From Dickeya poaceiphila (GTDB taxonomy: Bacteria; Pseudomonadota; Gammaproteobacteria; Enterobacterales; Enterobacteriaceae): 64,000 nt of DNA. The notes beneath the pieces are model-generated. The model was not told where the DNA came from, did not search any database, and worked only from the letters and a program-made list of their open reading frames with translations. Positions 18,738 through 27,710 of the stretch are shown one piece after another; the stretch's first letter is position 1; every line of letters begins with the position of its first letter. The translations under genes and the position numbers were made by a program. The stretch lies in contig NZ_CP042220.2 of NCBI RefSeq assembly GCF_007858975.2, forward strand, positions 3,844,001 to 3,908,000. Reading direction: 5' to 3'.

Positions 18738-18874
18738 GCATCATCCCCTCTGACTGAGCAGTTTCATTTATCGATATCATGATTCAACACGCTATGGCAT
18801 GACATAATGACATGACGTCACCCCAGCGGTCTGGCGTTATATAAACAGAAAAAAGCCGCAGGAGTAACCCATCG

Positions 18875-19585
18875 TCAGGTCAGCCAGGGATGCCAGGCAC
18901 TAAAACGCGCGCGAACCTGCGGGTCTGGCTGAGTCGGGTCGCCGCTCACTTCTCCAGCCAGCTTGGCAAGAAAATCCACCAGCCAGGAGGCATTGGCTTC
19001 GGCGATGCGTTTGCCCTCAGCCGTATTCATGGTTTCCGGCAGGCGTATCAGTTTAACGCGGAAGTGATCCAGCGTGTAGAGACGATCATCCAGCTCACGC
19101 TCGCAGGCAAACATATCCTGCGGATCGAACAACGGACGCCCCATCATGCCCGCTACATAAAACACCCGCGCCAACCCCAGTGCACCGAGCGAATCCAACC
19201 GGTCGGCATCCTGCACGATTTTGGCCTCCAGCGTTTGTGCCATAATACCCGCGCTAAAACTGTGCGCTTCGACTGCATGGAACAGCGCCGGATATAACGC
19301 GTGGGGAAAATCAGGGAAATCCCGTGACAGAATGCGTACGGCCTCTTCCGCCGCCATGCGGGACGCGTGGCGGCGATCAGGATGATTCTTCGGCACCAGC
19401 ACAATGTCATGCAGGTAGGCGGCGGCAATTATCACCCGCAGATCACCGCCTTCCAGCCGCTGGATATGCCGGGCGCTATTTGCCACACGCACCAAATGAT
19501 GGTGATCATGTGCGCTATCCACAGAGTCCGCCAGATGACGGGCGACGTATTGACTCATTGCCTGTTCAAACGCGAGTAAATTCAT
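18875..19585 (-). CDS. HD-domain phosphohydrolase, YedJ-like
   Basis: This 236-residue protein is an HD-superfamily metal-dependent phosphohydrolase. The metal ligands are visible as SAHDHHHLVRVANSARHI (first His), AAYLHDIVL (the HD pair) and QDADRLDSLGALGLAR (distal Asp), an arrangement typical of YedJ-like proteins. ATG 19585 is chosen because GGAGA lies about 6 bases upstream on this strand; a longer frame to 19678 adds a hydrophobic stretch without a ribosome site. Its substrate is unknown. It is divergent from the downstream MFS gene. Confidence 0.8.
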   Translation of the reverse strand: MNLLAFEQAMSQYVARHLADSVDSAHDHHHLVRVANSARHIQRLEGGDLRVIIAAAYLHDIVLVPKNHPDRRHASRMAAEEAVRILSRDFPDFPHALYPALFHAVEAHSFSAGIMAQTLEAKIVQDADRLDSLGALGLARVFYVAGMMGRPLFDPQDMFACERELDDRLYTLDHFRVKLIRLPETMNTAEGKRIAEANASWLVDFLAKLAGEVSGDPTQPDPQVRARFSAWHPWLT

Positions 19586-19892
19586 GCCTTTCTCCTGCGC
19601 CAATTCATATAAATCATCACACAATAACCAAAAACTTATGACGACAACATGACCGATGAACTCAACGCTGATCTTCACTATTGATAATAAGCGGTAAAAT
19701 TATTCTAAATAAAAAATACTTATTTCCTATTTTGTCAATAAATAAATATTTACTTTCCTGATAACACATTATTATATTTAGCCGCATATGCGATGCATAA
19801 CGCTTATTTTTTCATTTTCGTTATGTCATTTTTTTAATTTACAAAACATAACCTGAAGTCTGTCGGGTAATGCAATCAAGGGTATTTATCCC
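19586..19892. other. AT-rich divergent intergenic region
   Basis: About 305 bases between the HD hydrolase gene (leftward) and the MFS gene (rightward). It is markedly AT-rich from 19680 to 19860 and presumably contains both promoters. No operator with clear dyad symmetry was recognised. Confidence 0.5.
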
Positions 19893-21125
19893 ATGAGTCC
19901 GGTTTTACTCTTTTTTCTCGCCTTAGTGTTTATCGCTGATGGCCTGATGGTGTTCCTGATTCCGGTACTGGTTTATGCTGAAACCCAAAGCCTGGTTTAT
20001 TCCGGTTTGTCTTACTCAATAGGGTGGCTGCCGCGTATTGTGTTAACCCCGGTGCTGGGTGTGTTGATTGACCGCATGGGCGTCCGCCCTGTCTCCATCG
20101 CCTCTGATGCAACCAAGGCGTTCGGCTGCCTGCTGCTTTGTCTGGTGTTGAATTTCGCCGAACAACCGCTGATATTGGCGTTAGCCTGTGGGTTGCTGGG
20201 TGCTGGAGTCTCCATCGGCAATGCACAAACCATCACCGCAGTGGAAAAGCTGATCGCCGCCCACAGCCGCTACATTGATAGGGATGCTAATCTGCTCACC
20301 CGGCTGGATTTACTCGGCATGGTACTGGGACCGGTGATGGGCATGTTACTATACGAATATGGTTTTCTGACACTATTGTATATCGCCGCCACCCTTTATT
20401 TATGCAACGCTTATTATTTCCTCACCTCTCGCCTGTTTTCTTCCACATCGGAATTTTCGCCAAAAAATAAAATCAAGGCATCACACTCAGCCCCGAAAAA
20501 ACGATTTCCGTTACTCATTATAATCCGCAATCCATTTATTATTCTGATGATAGTGCTGGCAGCAGGAAATAATATGTTTGATGGGCTGGTGGAATCCAGC
20601 GGTGCGGCATTGATTAAAAATCAGATGGAACTGCCGGTGAAATATTTCGGTTTCATCGATATCTGCGCCGGTGCGGCAGGATTTCTATCCACGCTGGTTT
20701 ACGGTGCGGCGCTCAATCGCCTGAGCCGGGAGGCACTGCTGGCGACAGGGCTTGGCCTGATTGTCATCGCTTCGCTGCTACTGACCACCACGCTCGACCA
20801 ATTAGGAGCATTCCTGACATTTTACGCGCTGGGCATCGTCGGCAAAGTTTTTACCGGCAATATCATGCGCACGCTGCGCCTGACGCTGATCCCCTACGAG
20901 CGGCTGGCCAGTACCTCATCACTGATACTGATGTTGAACCAGTCGGTATTGCCGCTGATGGGGGGATTTCTGTTTTTGTCCGAACACTATAGCTGGCCGC
21001 TGACCCGGTTTATGTATATCGCTATCGTGCTTTCACTGCTGGCAGGTATCGGGTTGTTGATTGGCCTGCGGCGTAAACCGGCAAACACACCACTGCCTTC
21101 ACCCCAGCCAGACCATTTGGCGTAA
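19893..21125 (+). CDS. MFS transporter
   Basis: This 410-residue protein has about 12 hydrophobic segments and the MFS loop 2-3 motif in the form GVLIDRMGVRPV (about residue 56). It lacks features that would define the substrate. The shortened loop-rich centre (SSTSEFSPKNKIKASHSAPKK, about residues 187-207) fits the cytoplasmic hinge between the two six-helix halves. ATG 19893 follows a weak AAGGG element. It is monocistronic as far as can be seen. Confidence 0.8.
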   Translation: MSPVLLFFLALVFIADGLMVFLIPVLVYAETQSLVYSGLSYSIGWLPRIVLTPVLGVLIDRMGVRPVSIASDATKAFGCLLLCLVLNFAEQPLILALACGLLGAGVSIGNAQTITAVEKLIAAHSRYIDRDANLLTRLDLLGMVLGPVMGMLLYEYGFLTLLYIAATLYLCNAYYFLTSRLFSSTSEFSPKNKIKASHSAPKKRFPLLIIIRNPFIILMIVLAAGNNMFDGLVESSGAALIKNQMELPVKYFGFIDICAGAAGFLSTLVYGAALNRLSREALLATGLGLIVIASLLLTTTLDQLGAFLTFYALGIVGKVFTGNIMRTLRLTLIPYERLASTSSLILMLNQSVLPLMGGFLFLSEHYSWPLTRFMYIAIVLSLLAGIGLLIGLRRKPANTPLPSPQPDHLA

Positions 21126-21490
21126 CGTATCAACATATGTCCAACGGTATGAATATTTTATAAAAGTGAATCCAATTTCGTTGCTGGTTTTTTTTCATCA
21201 TCAGCGAATGCCGGGCAAAAAACAGCGGCAAAGCGCGTGTAGTCGGTGCTGCTGTGCCGCTGGATAACGTTAACTCATACAGTCACACTCAGAAATCATC
21301 ACACAGAATGCAAAAAATAATGTACGTCTGGTTACGAATCCGTAACCACCAGATCCCCCATCCTTCCATATTATGCACTTAAGATAGTCATGCGTTACTT
21401 GCCATGTGCGCTGCCGACAACGGTAGCAATAACAAGGCCGATAGGCGACTTTGCCTTCTTAAACTTTCTTTACAACCATCTGGAGACAAT
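21126..21490. other. Spacer upstream of the chorismate mutase gene
   Basis: About 365 bases with no credible gene. It contains an 8-bp dyad at 21329-21348 and, near 21368-21376, AT-rich sequence that could be the promoter for the downstream gene. Confidence 0.45.
21329..21348. promoter_or_regulatory. Dyad upstream of the chorismate mutase gene
   Basis: TGGTTACG (21329-21336) and CGTAACCA (21341-21348) form a perfect 8-bp inverted repeat with a 4-base centre, about 140 bases before the aroQ start. It could be an operator or an RNA hairpin ending the MFS transcript; there is no T-run. Confidence 0.4.
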
Positions 21491-22021
21491 ATGCTACGGA
21501 CAATGTGTCTGGCAGCCTGCCTGATAAGCACCAGTGCGCTGGCCGCGGAAAGCACCGATCTGGCATCACTGGTTAGCCAACGCCTTAGCTACATGAAAGA
21601 TGTTGCAGGCTACAAAGCGGCTCATCATCTGGCGATTGAGGATCTGCAACAGGAGGACAATGTACTGAAAGCCAGCCGACAGCAGGCAACACAGTATGGG
21701 CTGGACGCCGATTCGGTGACACCATTTATTCAGGCACAGATGGATGCCGCCAAGGCAATCCAGTATCGCTATCGCGCCGACTGGCTGGCTGTGCCGGAAA
21801 AAAACTGGCAACCACGCTCGCTGGATGAAGTGCGTGCTCAGATAGCCAAACTAAACGGTATGCTGCTCCAGCAACTCGCCGATACGCTGCGCAAGCAGGG
21901 CGGCAGCCTGAGCCATCTGAATCACACCGCGTTTATGCACACGGTTATCCAGAAAAACCTCAGCGAGTACGACAAAGCGCGGCTGTTCAACACCCTGAAA
22001 CAGGCAAAATTACAGCATTAA
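21491..22021 (+). CDS. aroQ: Periplasmic (secreted) chorismate mutase, AroQ gamma class
   Basis: This 176-residue all-helical enzyme converts chorismate to prephenate outside the cytoplasm. A signal peptide is clear (MLRTMCLAACLISTSALA, cut before AESTD). The mature chain has the gamma-AroQ pattern: LVSQRLSYMKDVAGYKA (active-site Arg and Lys), RQQATQYGLD and FIQAQMDAAKAIQYRYRADW. Cytoplasmic AroQ/PheA domains lack both the leader and this extended length. ATG 21491 follows GGAG by 5 bases; an upstream in-frame start at 21404 would destroy the signal peptide. It stands alone, without aro or phe neighbours. Confidence 0.88.
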   Translation: MLRTMCLAACLISTSALAAESTDLASLVSQRLSYMKDVAGYKAAHHLAIEDLQQEDNVLKASRQQATQYGLDADSVTPFIQAQMDAAKAIQYRYRADWLAVPEKNWQPRSLDEVRAQIAKLNGMLLQQLADTLRKQGGSLSHLNHTAFMHTVIQKNLSEYDKARLFNTLKQAKLQH

Positions 22022-22072
22022 CCGCCCTGGCGGCACGCAGATTCAGCGTGCCAGCTTCCTGCAACGATGAAA

Positions 22073-22112
22073 GCTGCATGGGGTAACCAAGAGCAAGGTG
22101 ACCCCATGCAGC
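22073..22112. terminator. Long inverted repeat between convergent genes
   Basis: GCTGCATGGGGT (22073-22084) and ACCCCATGCAGC (22101-22112) are a perfect 12-bp inverted repeat, and the stem continues inward with ACC/GGT after one mismatch. It lies between aroQ and the convergent AhpD-like gene, so it could act as a bidirectional terminator. There is no T-run on either side. Confidence 0.55.
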
Positions 22113-22214
22113 ATCCCCCTTGCGTTGCAGGTGCTGAAGGCGCTATGAACACGGAGAAGGGTCGGCGCATTAGCCAATACCGAACACTGCCACGGTGCTG
22201 TTGCAGCACCCGTG

Positions 22215-22646
22215 TTACTGGCGTGCTCCGATAGCCAGCCGATTGAACGCGCTCATCAGGGCGATGGCAAAGCAAAGATCGGTGATCTCCGCCTCGGTGA
22301 AGTGGTCACGCAGCGGTGCGAAATCCGCGTCCGGTGCATGGGTCTGCGCCACGTCGACCAGTGATTCCGTCCACGCCAGCGCAGCCTGCTCACGCGGGCT
22401 GTACAACGAACACACCCGCCACCCTGCCAGACTATCCACTTTTTCATTGCTGACGCCTGCGCGCCGCAACCATCCTGCGTGCATGTTTAAACAAAAGGCA
22501 CAGCCGTTGATTTGCGAAATGCGTAAATAAACCAGTTCGATCAGTTCAAGACCGAGCGTGCTTTTCTCCAGCGCTTTTTTGGTCATCAACAGCCCCTGGT
22601 AGGCTTCCGGTGACAGCGTGGCATACGGCAAACGTAATGTACTCAT
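22215..22646 (-). CDS. AhpD-like carboxymuconolactone decarboxylase family protein
   Basis: This 143-residue protein carries the AhpD-type redox motif, EL-x-x-x-R-x-SQINGCAFCLNMH, with CxxC and a following His (about residues 49-57). Relatives act as peroxidase reductants or remain uncharacterised. The end SAFNRLAIGARQ is typical of the CMD family. The gene overlaps the upstream GNAT gene by 4 bases, so the two form a minus-strand operon divergent from the MocR regulator, which may control it. Confidence 0.85.
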   Translation of the reverse strand: MSTLRLPYATLSPEAYQGLLMTKKALEKSTLGLELIELVYLRISQINGCAFCLNMHAGWLRRAGVSNEKVDSLAGWRVCSLYSPREQAALAWTESLVDVAQTHAPDADFAPLRDHFTEAEITDLCFAIALMSAFNRLAIGARQ

Positions 22647-23095
22647 CGTGTTTCTCCACTGTGGATCGGCGCGTTAAAACGTAGGGCTCGTGCCAACAGC
22701 CCCTGACGAAAATAGAAACGGTGAGCTAACGCATTGGATAACGCAGAATCCAGCACCAGTTGGGCACACTGTTCGCGTGCCGCTTCCTGATACATTGCCT
22801 GCATCAGCCGATCGCCAATGCCCTGCCCGCGCACCTCGTCCCGGCATACCAGGTCATCAACGTACAGAAAGCGCCCATACACCAGATTTTCCTGCACCCG
22901 GTACCCAGCGAGCCCAAGCGCAACATCGGCCTGCCAGGCGACCAGCAACTGGTAGCCATGCTGTGCCTGCCGTTGCACCTGACGAACAAATTGCTCGCTG
23001 TCGGTTAAATGCGGTCGCAAGGTCTGCATCAGACTAAAACACGCCAGTTGTTCCGCCTGACTACTGGCCCATGCCAGATGAATGTCAGCCATCAT
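22643..23095 (-). CDS. GNAT-family N-acetyltransferase
   Basis: This 150-residue acetyltransferase has the acetyl-CoA-binding motif VRGQGIGDRLMQAM (R/Q-x-x-G-x-G/A) preceded by the beta strand FLYVDDLVC. A longer frame to 23248 runs across the divergent promoter region, so ATG 23095, with AAGGA 5 bases upstream on this strand, is preferred. Substrate is unknown. It is co-transcribed with the AhpD-like gene and divergent from a MocR regulator, the usual arrangement for a MocR target. Confidence 0.85.
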   Translation of the reverse strand: MMADIHLAWASSQAEQLACFSLMQTLRPHLTDSEQFVRQVQRQAQHGYQLLVAWQADVALGLAGYRVQENLVYGRFLYVDDLVCRDEVRGQGIGDRLMQAMYQEAAREQCAQLVLDSALSNALAHRFYFRQGLLARALRFNAPIHSGETR

Positions 23096-23198
23096 TTCGA
23101 TCCTTACGCGATGAAGAGGGTTGCAATGCGGGCTACTGTAAGCCAACAATGCCCCATTCAATAGGGGCAAGAAATGTCGCTTTGATAAGGACATAGTG

Positions 23199-24647
23199 AT
23201 GGATTTTCTGACCAGACCGTTTTCGCCAGCGCCGTCCACACCTCTCAATCAACAGCTTTACCAGCGTATTCGGGATGCCATCGCCAGCGGGCAATTACGC
23301 CCCGGCGAGCGAGTTCCCTCGGTACGCAGCCTGGCCAGCGAACTGAATCTGGCGCGCGGCACGGTAGAAGCCGCCTATCAGCGGCTGACAAGCGAAGGTT
23401 ATCTGCTGCCGCGTGGACCAGCCGGCACCATTGTTTCACCTGGGCTGGCAAACCTGACGCCCTCCCATGCGCCCGTCGCTCCGGCGTCATCACGCCCACC
23501 GCCAGAACCGGACAGCCCGGCTACTTTGCCTTTTCAGTTGGGACTACCGGCTCTGGATGCTTTTCCACGCACAACCTGGAACCGGCTGGTTGGGCAACGC
23601 CTGAGAACGTTGGCTGGTAATGCGCTGGCCTACCCGGACCCACAGGGATACCTGCCGTTACGCCGCGCGATTGCCGCCTATCTCGGCGTCTCTCGTGGTA
23701 TCGCCTGCTCAGAGCAACAGATTTTTATTACTGCGGGTTACCACTGCTCGCTGGATTTGATCTGTCGGACACTGTTCAAACCCGACGATCTCGGTTGGTA
23801 TGAAGACCCCGGTTATCCGCTGGCACGCCGTTTTCTGCTGCACGCCGGTATGCAACTGGCCCCGGTATCGGTGGATGAAGACGGTCTCGATGTGGCCGCA
23901 GGCGAGCAATACGCGGGGCACGCCCGCTTCGCCGTCGTGACCCCCACCCATCAGAGTCCGCTTGGCGTCGCGCTATCGTTACCACGGCGTCTGGCGTTGC
24001 TGGCGTGGGCGGCTCGCCGGGAGGCGTGGGTTATCGAAGATGATTACGACAGTGAATTCCGCTATCACGGTCGGCCCTTGCCTGCGTTAAAAAGTCTGGA
24101 TAACGACGAACGGGTTATCTATACCGGCACATTCAGTAAGGTGTTTTTCCCCGGCCTCAGGCTGGCTTATCTGGTGGTGCCACAGGCACAGATCCCGGTA
24201 TTTCAGCAGACGGCGCAAATTCTGCACAGTAACGGGTTCATACTGGCGCAAGCCACCACCGCCGACTTTATGGAGCAGGGGCATTTCGCCCGACATATCA
24301 GAAAAATGCGCACACTCTACGCTGAGCGCCGCCGTTACCTGCAAGAGGCGATCACCGCACTGGCAGGTAACCGGGTAAACCTTCATGCCAGCGCAGGCGG
24401 AATGCATCTGCTGGCCAGGCTAGCGCTGGAAGGCCAGCATGACAGGGATATCGCCGCGCAAGCCATTACCGCTGGGTTGTCGGTGCAAGCGCTCAGCCAG
24501 TGGCGGCAACGGGCAAACAGCGCTGGGGGATTACTGCTGGGATTCACCAATCTGGTGAGCGCTGAGCAGGCACATCAACTGACTCAACGCCTCTGCGCGT
24601 TGCCGTCGTTTCAGCGCCTGCCCACCATCAGGCAACAACCTGACTAG
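23199..24647 (+). CDS. MocR-type (GntR/aminotransferase) transcriptional regulator
   Basis: This 482-residue regulator joins an N-terminal GntR winged helix (about 15-80; RPGERVPSVRSLASELNLAR) to a class I aminotransferase-like domain. The PLP-binding Lys is in YTGTFSKVFFPGLRLAYLV. MocR proteins bind PLP and usually control a divergent neighbour, here the GNAT-AhpD pair 103 bases away. ATG 23199 follows AAGGA by 7 bases. The stop overlaps the end of the convergent MFS gene by 4 bases. Confidence 0.92.
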   Translation: MDFLTRPFSPAPSTPLNQQLYQRIRDAIASGQLRPGERVPSVRSLASELNLARGTVEAAYQRLTSEGYLLPRGPAGTIVSPGLANLTPSHAPVAPASSRPPPEPDSPATLPFQLGLPALDAFPRTTWNRLVGQRLRTLAGNALAYPDPQGYLPLRRAIAAYLGVSRGIACSEQQIFITAGYHCSLDLICRTLFKPDDLGWYEDPGYPLARRFLLHAGMQLAPVSVDEDGLDVAAGEQYAGHARFAVVTPTHQSPLGVALSLPRRLALLAWAARREAWVIEDDYDSEFRYHGRPLPALKSLDNDERVIYTGTFSKVFFPGLRLAYLVVPQAQIPVFQQTAQILHSNGFILAQATTADFMEQGHFARHIRKMRTLYAERRRYLQEAITALAGNRVNLHASAGGMHLLARLALEGQHDRDIAAQAITAGLSVQALSQWRQRANSAGGLLLGFTNLVSAEQAHQLTQRLCALPSFQRLPTIRQQPD

Positions 24648-26104
24648 TCCGTTTTCAGACGCGAAATCCGCTGGCCGCTAACTACGGCGGCCAATGTGGC
24701 GAAAGTGCCTGCGGCTACCAACGATGCATGGGTGCCTTGCCCGCCGAACAGGTTGAACATCAGTGCCACCAGCGCCGCACCAGTGGTCTGCCCCACCAGT
24801 CGGGCAGTGCCCAACATACCGCTGGCACCGCCGCTGCGATGACGGGGTGCCGCGCTGATGATGGTGTGATTATTCGGCGACTGAAACAACCCGAAACCCA
24901 CGCCGCACAGCATCATGCGCAGTCCAATGTCCAGATAGCCTGGCGATGTCGGCAACCAGGCCAGCGAGAACAGCCCCAGCGCAAACAGCGACAATCCAAT
25001 GGTGCACAATACCCCGGCATTGACGCGCTCAAGCAAACGCCCTGCAACTGGAGCTACCGCCATGATCGCCAACGGCCAGGGGGTAAGCAGCAAGCCGGTT
25101 TCGATTTCATTCATCCCCAGCACGCTCTGGAAATAGAACGGCAGCGACACCATCGCCAGCATCTGCGCACAGAACGAACTGACCGACGTGCCCATCGACA
25201 GCGCAAATATCGGAATACGCAGCAGATCCACCGGCAACAACGGATAGGGCTGGTTGAGCTGACGGCGGAAAAAATAGCCCCCCAACAGCAGGGTCAGCAA
25301 CAATTCGCTCAACACCAGCCAGCCGTTCTGCTGGTGAGCAAAGCCACCCAGCGCGATGAAAAATAGCCCGAAGGTCAGTGCGTTCAGCAGCGCGCCGGAG
25401 GCATCAAAGCGCTGCGCCTTCATCCCGTCGTTACGCGGCAAAAAACGCCAACCCAATAGCATCGCAACCATGCCGAACGGCACATTAATCGCAAACAGCC
25501 ACTGCCACGACGCCACGCCTAAAATCCCTGCGGCAATGGTCGGCCCGGCAGCGGTAGACACCGCCACCACCAGCGAGTTGATCGCCATACCTCGTCCCAA
25601 TCGGGTTTTGGGGTAGATAAGCCGGATCAACGCGGTGTTGACACTCATCAGCGCCGCAGCTGCCAGCCCCTGCAGAATGCGCGCCAGCGTCAGCGTCGTC
25701 AGCGAATCCGACAACGCACAGACAAACGACATCAACGTAAACAGCACCAACCCGACCAGATAGACCCGGCGGTAGCCCACGATATCCCCCAGCGACGACA
25801 GCGACAGCAACGTCATGGTGACCGCCAGTTGATACGCATTGACGATCCAGATAGACGACGCCGGGCTAATGTTAAAATCGGCGGCGATGGTGGGTAACGC
25901 CACGTTGGCGATAGCGCCGTCCAGCACCGCCATAGCAATGCCAAACGCAATAGCGAAAATGGCGCCAAGACGCGCCGGCATCGGTAATCCGTCAGCGACG
26001 GAATCCGTACCCGAAGAAGTGACTGCTGCGTTCAAAATGATGTCCGAAAATAAAAGGCGTGAAGTGCGCGGCAAGGCCTCCCGCCGCACGTTTTTTGTAC
26101 CCAT
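24644..26104 (-). CDS. MFS drug efflux transporter, DHA2 (14-TMS) type
   Basis: This protein of about 486 residues has around 14 hydrophobic segments and matches the EmrB/QacA-type drug:H+ antiporters. The first segment contains FGIAMAVLDGAIANVALPTIA, the DHA2 motif D1 region, and GDIVGYRRVYLVG is the loop 2-3 MFS signature. Two starts are possible: ATG 26104 (MGTKNV) and ATG 26134, which adds ten residues; neither has a strong ribosome site. It stands alone next to the AT-rich restriction-modification island, so its promoter lies at the island boundary. Confidence 0.85.
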   Translation of the reverse strand: MGTKNVRREALPRTSRLLFSDIILNAAVTSSGTDSVADGLPMPARLGAIFAIAFGIAMAVLDGAIANVALPTIAADFNISPASSIWIVNAYQLAVTMTLLSLSSLGDIVGYRRVYLVGLVLFTLMSFVCALSDSLTTLTLARILQGLAAAALMSVNTALIRLIYPKTRLGRGMAINSLVVAVSTAAGPTIAAGILGVASWQWLFAINVPFGMVAMLLGWRFLPRNDGMKAQRFDASGALLNALTFGLFFIALGGFAHQQNGWLVLSELLLTLLLGGYFFRRQLNQPYPLLPVDLLRIPIFALSMGTSVSSFCAQMLAMVSLPFYFQSVLGMNEIETGLLLTPWPLAIMAVAPVAGRLLERVNAGVLCTIGLSLFALGLFSLAWLPTSPGYLDIGLRMMLCGVGFGLFQSPNNHTIISAAPRHRSGGASGMLGTARLVGQTTGAALVALMFNLFGGQGTHASLVAAGTFATLAAVVSGQRISRLKTD

Positions 26105-26169
26105 CACCCTACTGGGTTTGGCAGGAAGTCGCAATTAATGTATAAAAAAACTCATGATTATATATTTTA

Positions 26170-27480
26170 TCAGAGTTCACTGACATTAATATTTTCTATA
26201 TTATCATACACATTCCCAACGTCCTTCCACTTCATTCTAAACTGATTTCTCTTTTTTGCTTTCCATTCTTCATTAGTATATTTAATATTAACACCCGGAT
26301 CATAATATATTTTATTCGTAAAAAACGCAGAAATGAACTTTTTGATATTATTACCTTCAGCCAGGGTAATATTCGGCCCAAAGTGATACTCAGGATAATC
26401 ACCGGATAATTTACTATAGGAAACAAAACATGTTTTATTATGCTTACGCCTCCAATGATCAATTATCTTACTAAAACTCCATCCAGCTGCAATTATTCCA
26501 TTTATATCCTTTAGAAAAATACCACCATCAGGGTCAATAATTTTACCCTCGCACACATCATAGCCATCAATCCATAAAGTCAGCCCTGTCTTTTGATTAT
26601 ACTCTGATATTTTATGCATTCCTGTAAAATCTATACGCTCAGGTTTCTTACTACTACCATGGTCATTCATAAACCCATAAATATCAGAAAGATACAATCC
26701 AGAATCAGGTTCCGGGGTCATCAATGTCACTACACTACCAGAATGAGCTTTAAGCTCCCAATCCATAAAATCAGGCTCAGAACGTCCATTGGGAATTATA
26801 TTAAACAGACTTTCCAGTGTGAGGCCCGCACCGTTTTGTGCTTTATATGGTATTTTCAAACCTAAATGATTCATTCTCTGTGAACGCACATAACCTATAT
26901 TATAAATCTCTTTAATTCTTTGAATAAGAAGTTGTCTACTATCTTGCAGTAAATAATAAAATTCATAAAATACAGAAAAAACAGAGCGGAGAAATTTATT
27001 CTCTATAAGATGCTTTAGTTCACAGGATAGTTCGTCATCCCATGCACTAACGTAGGATAAAACCCGGCCTTTACCAATACCCATAACAAGATAGCGATTG
27101 CTATTTATACGCTTCTGCCTCTCCTCTCCAGTTGGAGGACGCATTAAATGAGATGGTGCAGTAGAGCAGCCTTGTAGAATACCTGAAAGCCGCACTTCTG
27201 GATAGTCTGGATATAGTATAATTTGGGCACCTTTGGCTTGTTCAGTTGTACCATCGAACGATAACCAAAACCAATCTATTTTCGCTTTAAATATAGCACC
27301 TTTTTCAGAAATCCCTGAACTAACCACATTCCATAAAGGTAAACTTTTTATTACACTGAAATCTTTTCCAAAATATATTTGTTGTTTTGAGTTATCGTTA
27401 TTAGCCAGAGGCTTAATAATAATCCGCGTTGCTCCAAGATTCTTCATCAGCCCAGATAAGTGCTCTATTCCACTAAACAC
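26170..27480 (-). CDS. MvaI/BcnI-family restriction endonuclease
   Basis: This 436-residue protein ends in a PD-(D/E)xK nuclease of MvaI/BcnI type: EPDFMDWELKAHSG at about 235-248 gives the Asp and the E-x-K pair. Members cleave CCWGG or CCSGG. The known enzymes are about 240 residues, so the first ~190 residues are an extra domain that I cannot identify. The gene is AT-rich and is divergent from a Dcm-like methyltransferase and Vsr. CCWGG specificity is inferred from the partner. The start is the first Met after the promoter region. Confidence 0.8.
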   Translation of the reverse strand: MFSGIEHLSGLMKNLGATRIIIKPLANNDNSKQQIYFGKDFSVIKSLPLWNVVSSGISEKGAIFKAKIDWFWLSFDGTTEQAKGAQIILYPDYPEVRLSGILQGCSTAPSHLMRPPTGEERQKRINSNRYLVMGIGKGRVLSYVSAWDDELSCELKHLIENKFLRSVFSVFYEFYYLLQDSRQLLIQRIKEIYNIGYVRSQRMNHLGLKIPYKAQNGAGLTLESLFNIIPNGRSEPDFMDWELKAHSGSVVTLMTPEPDSGLYLSDIYGFMNDHGSSKKPERIDFTGMHKISEYNQKTGLTLWIDGYDVCEGKIIDPDGGIFLKDINGIIAAGWSFSKIIDHWRRKHNKTCFVSYSKLSGDYPEYHFGPNITLAEGNNIKKFISAFFTNKIYYDPGVNIKYTNEEWKAKKRNQFRMKWKDVGNVYDNIENINVSEL

Positions 27481-27648
27481 ACCACTCTCCCATGAGAAAA
27501 AATAATTGATTTTATAATGCCATCACAAAAAATATGATTCCATAAAACAATGCGAATAAACACACAGTTAGTATCAGACTACATCATAAATTTCACACAT
27601 TTTTTAGACAACAATTCAATAACTGTATATTTATACAAACAATGTCTT

Positions 27649-27683
27649 TATACTGGGTTGAATGAGTGATAAAATATCACTCA
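27649..27683 (+). promoter_or_regulatory. Candidate promoter and operator of the methyltransferase gene
   Basis: TATACT at 27649-27654 is a good -10 hexamer. Just downstream, TGAGTGATA (27663-27671) and TATCACTCA (27675-27683) make a perfect 9-bp dyad with a 3-base centre, 27 bases before the methyltransferase ATG. It may be an operator for the methyltransferase's own N-terminal DNA-binding region, as in SsoII/EcoRII-type systems, or a leader hairpin. Confidence 0.5.
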
Positions 27684-27710
27684 AAATTCCCTTTATAAGG
27701 CGTAAGGCTA

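Noticed and set aside
24728..25366. Plus-strand 212-residue frame inside the DHA2 efflux gene
   Set aside because: Gln/His/Arg-rich antisense frame with no family resemblance; the minus-strand MFS gene explains the region.
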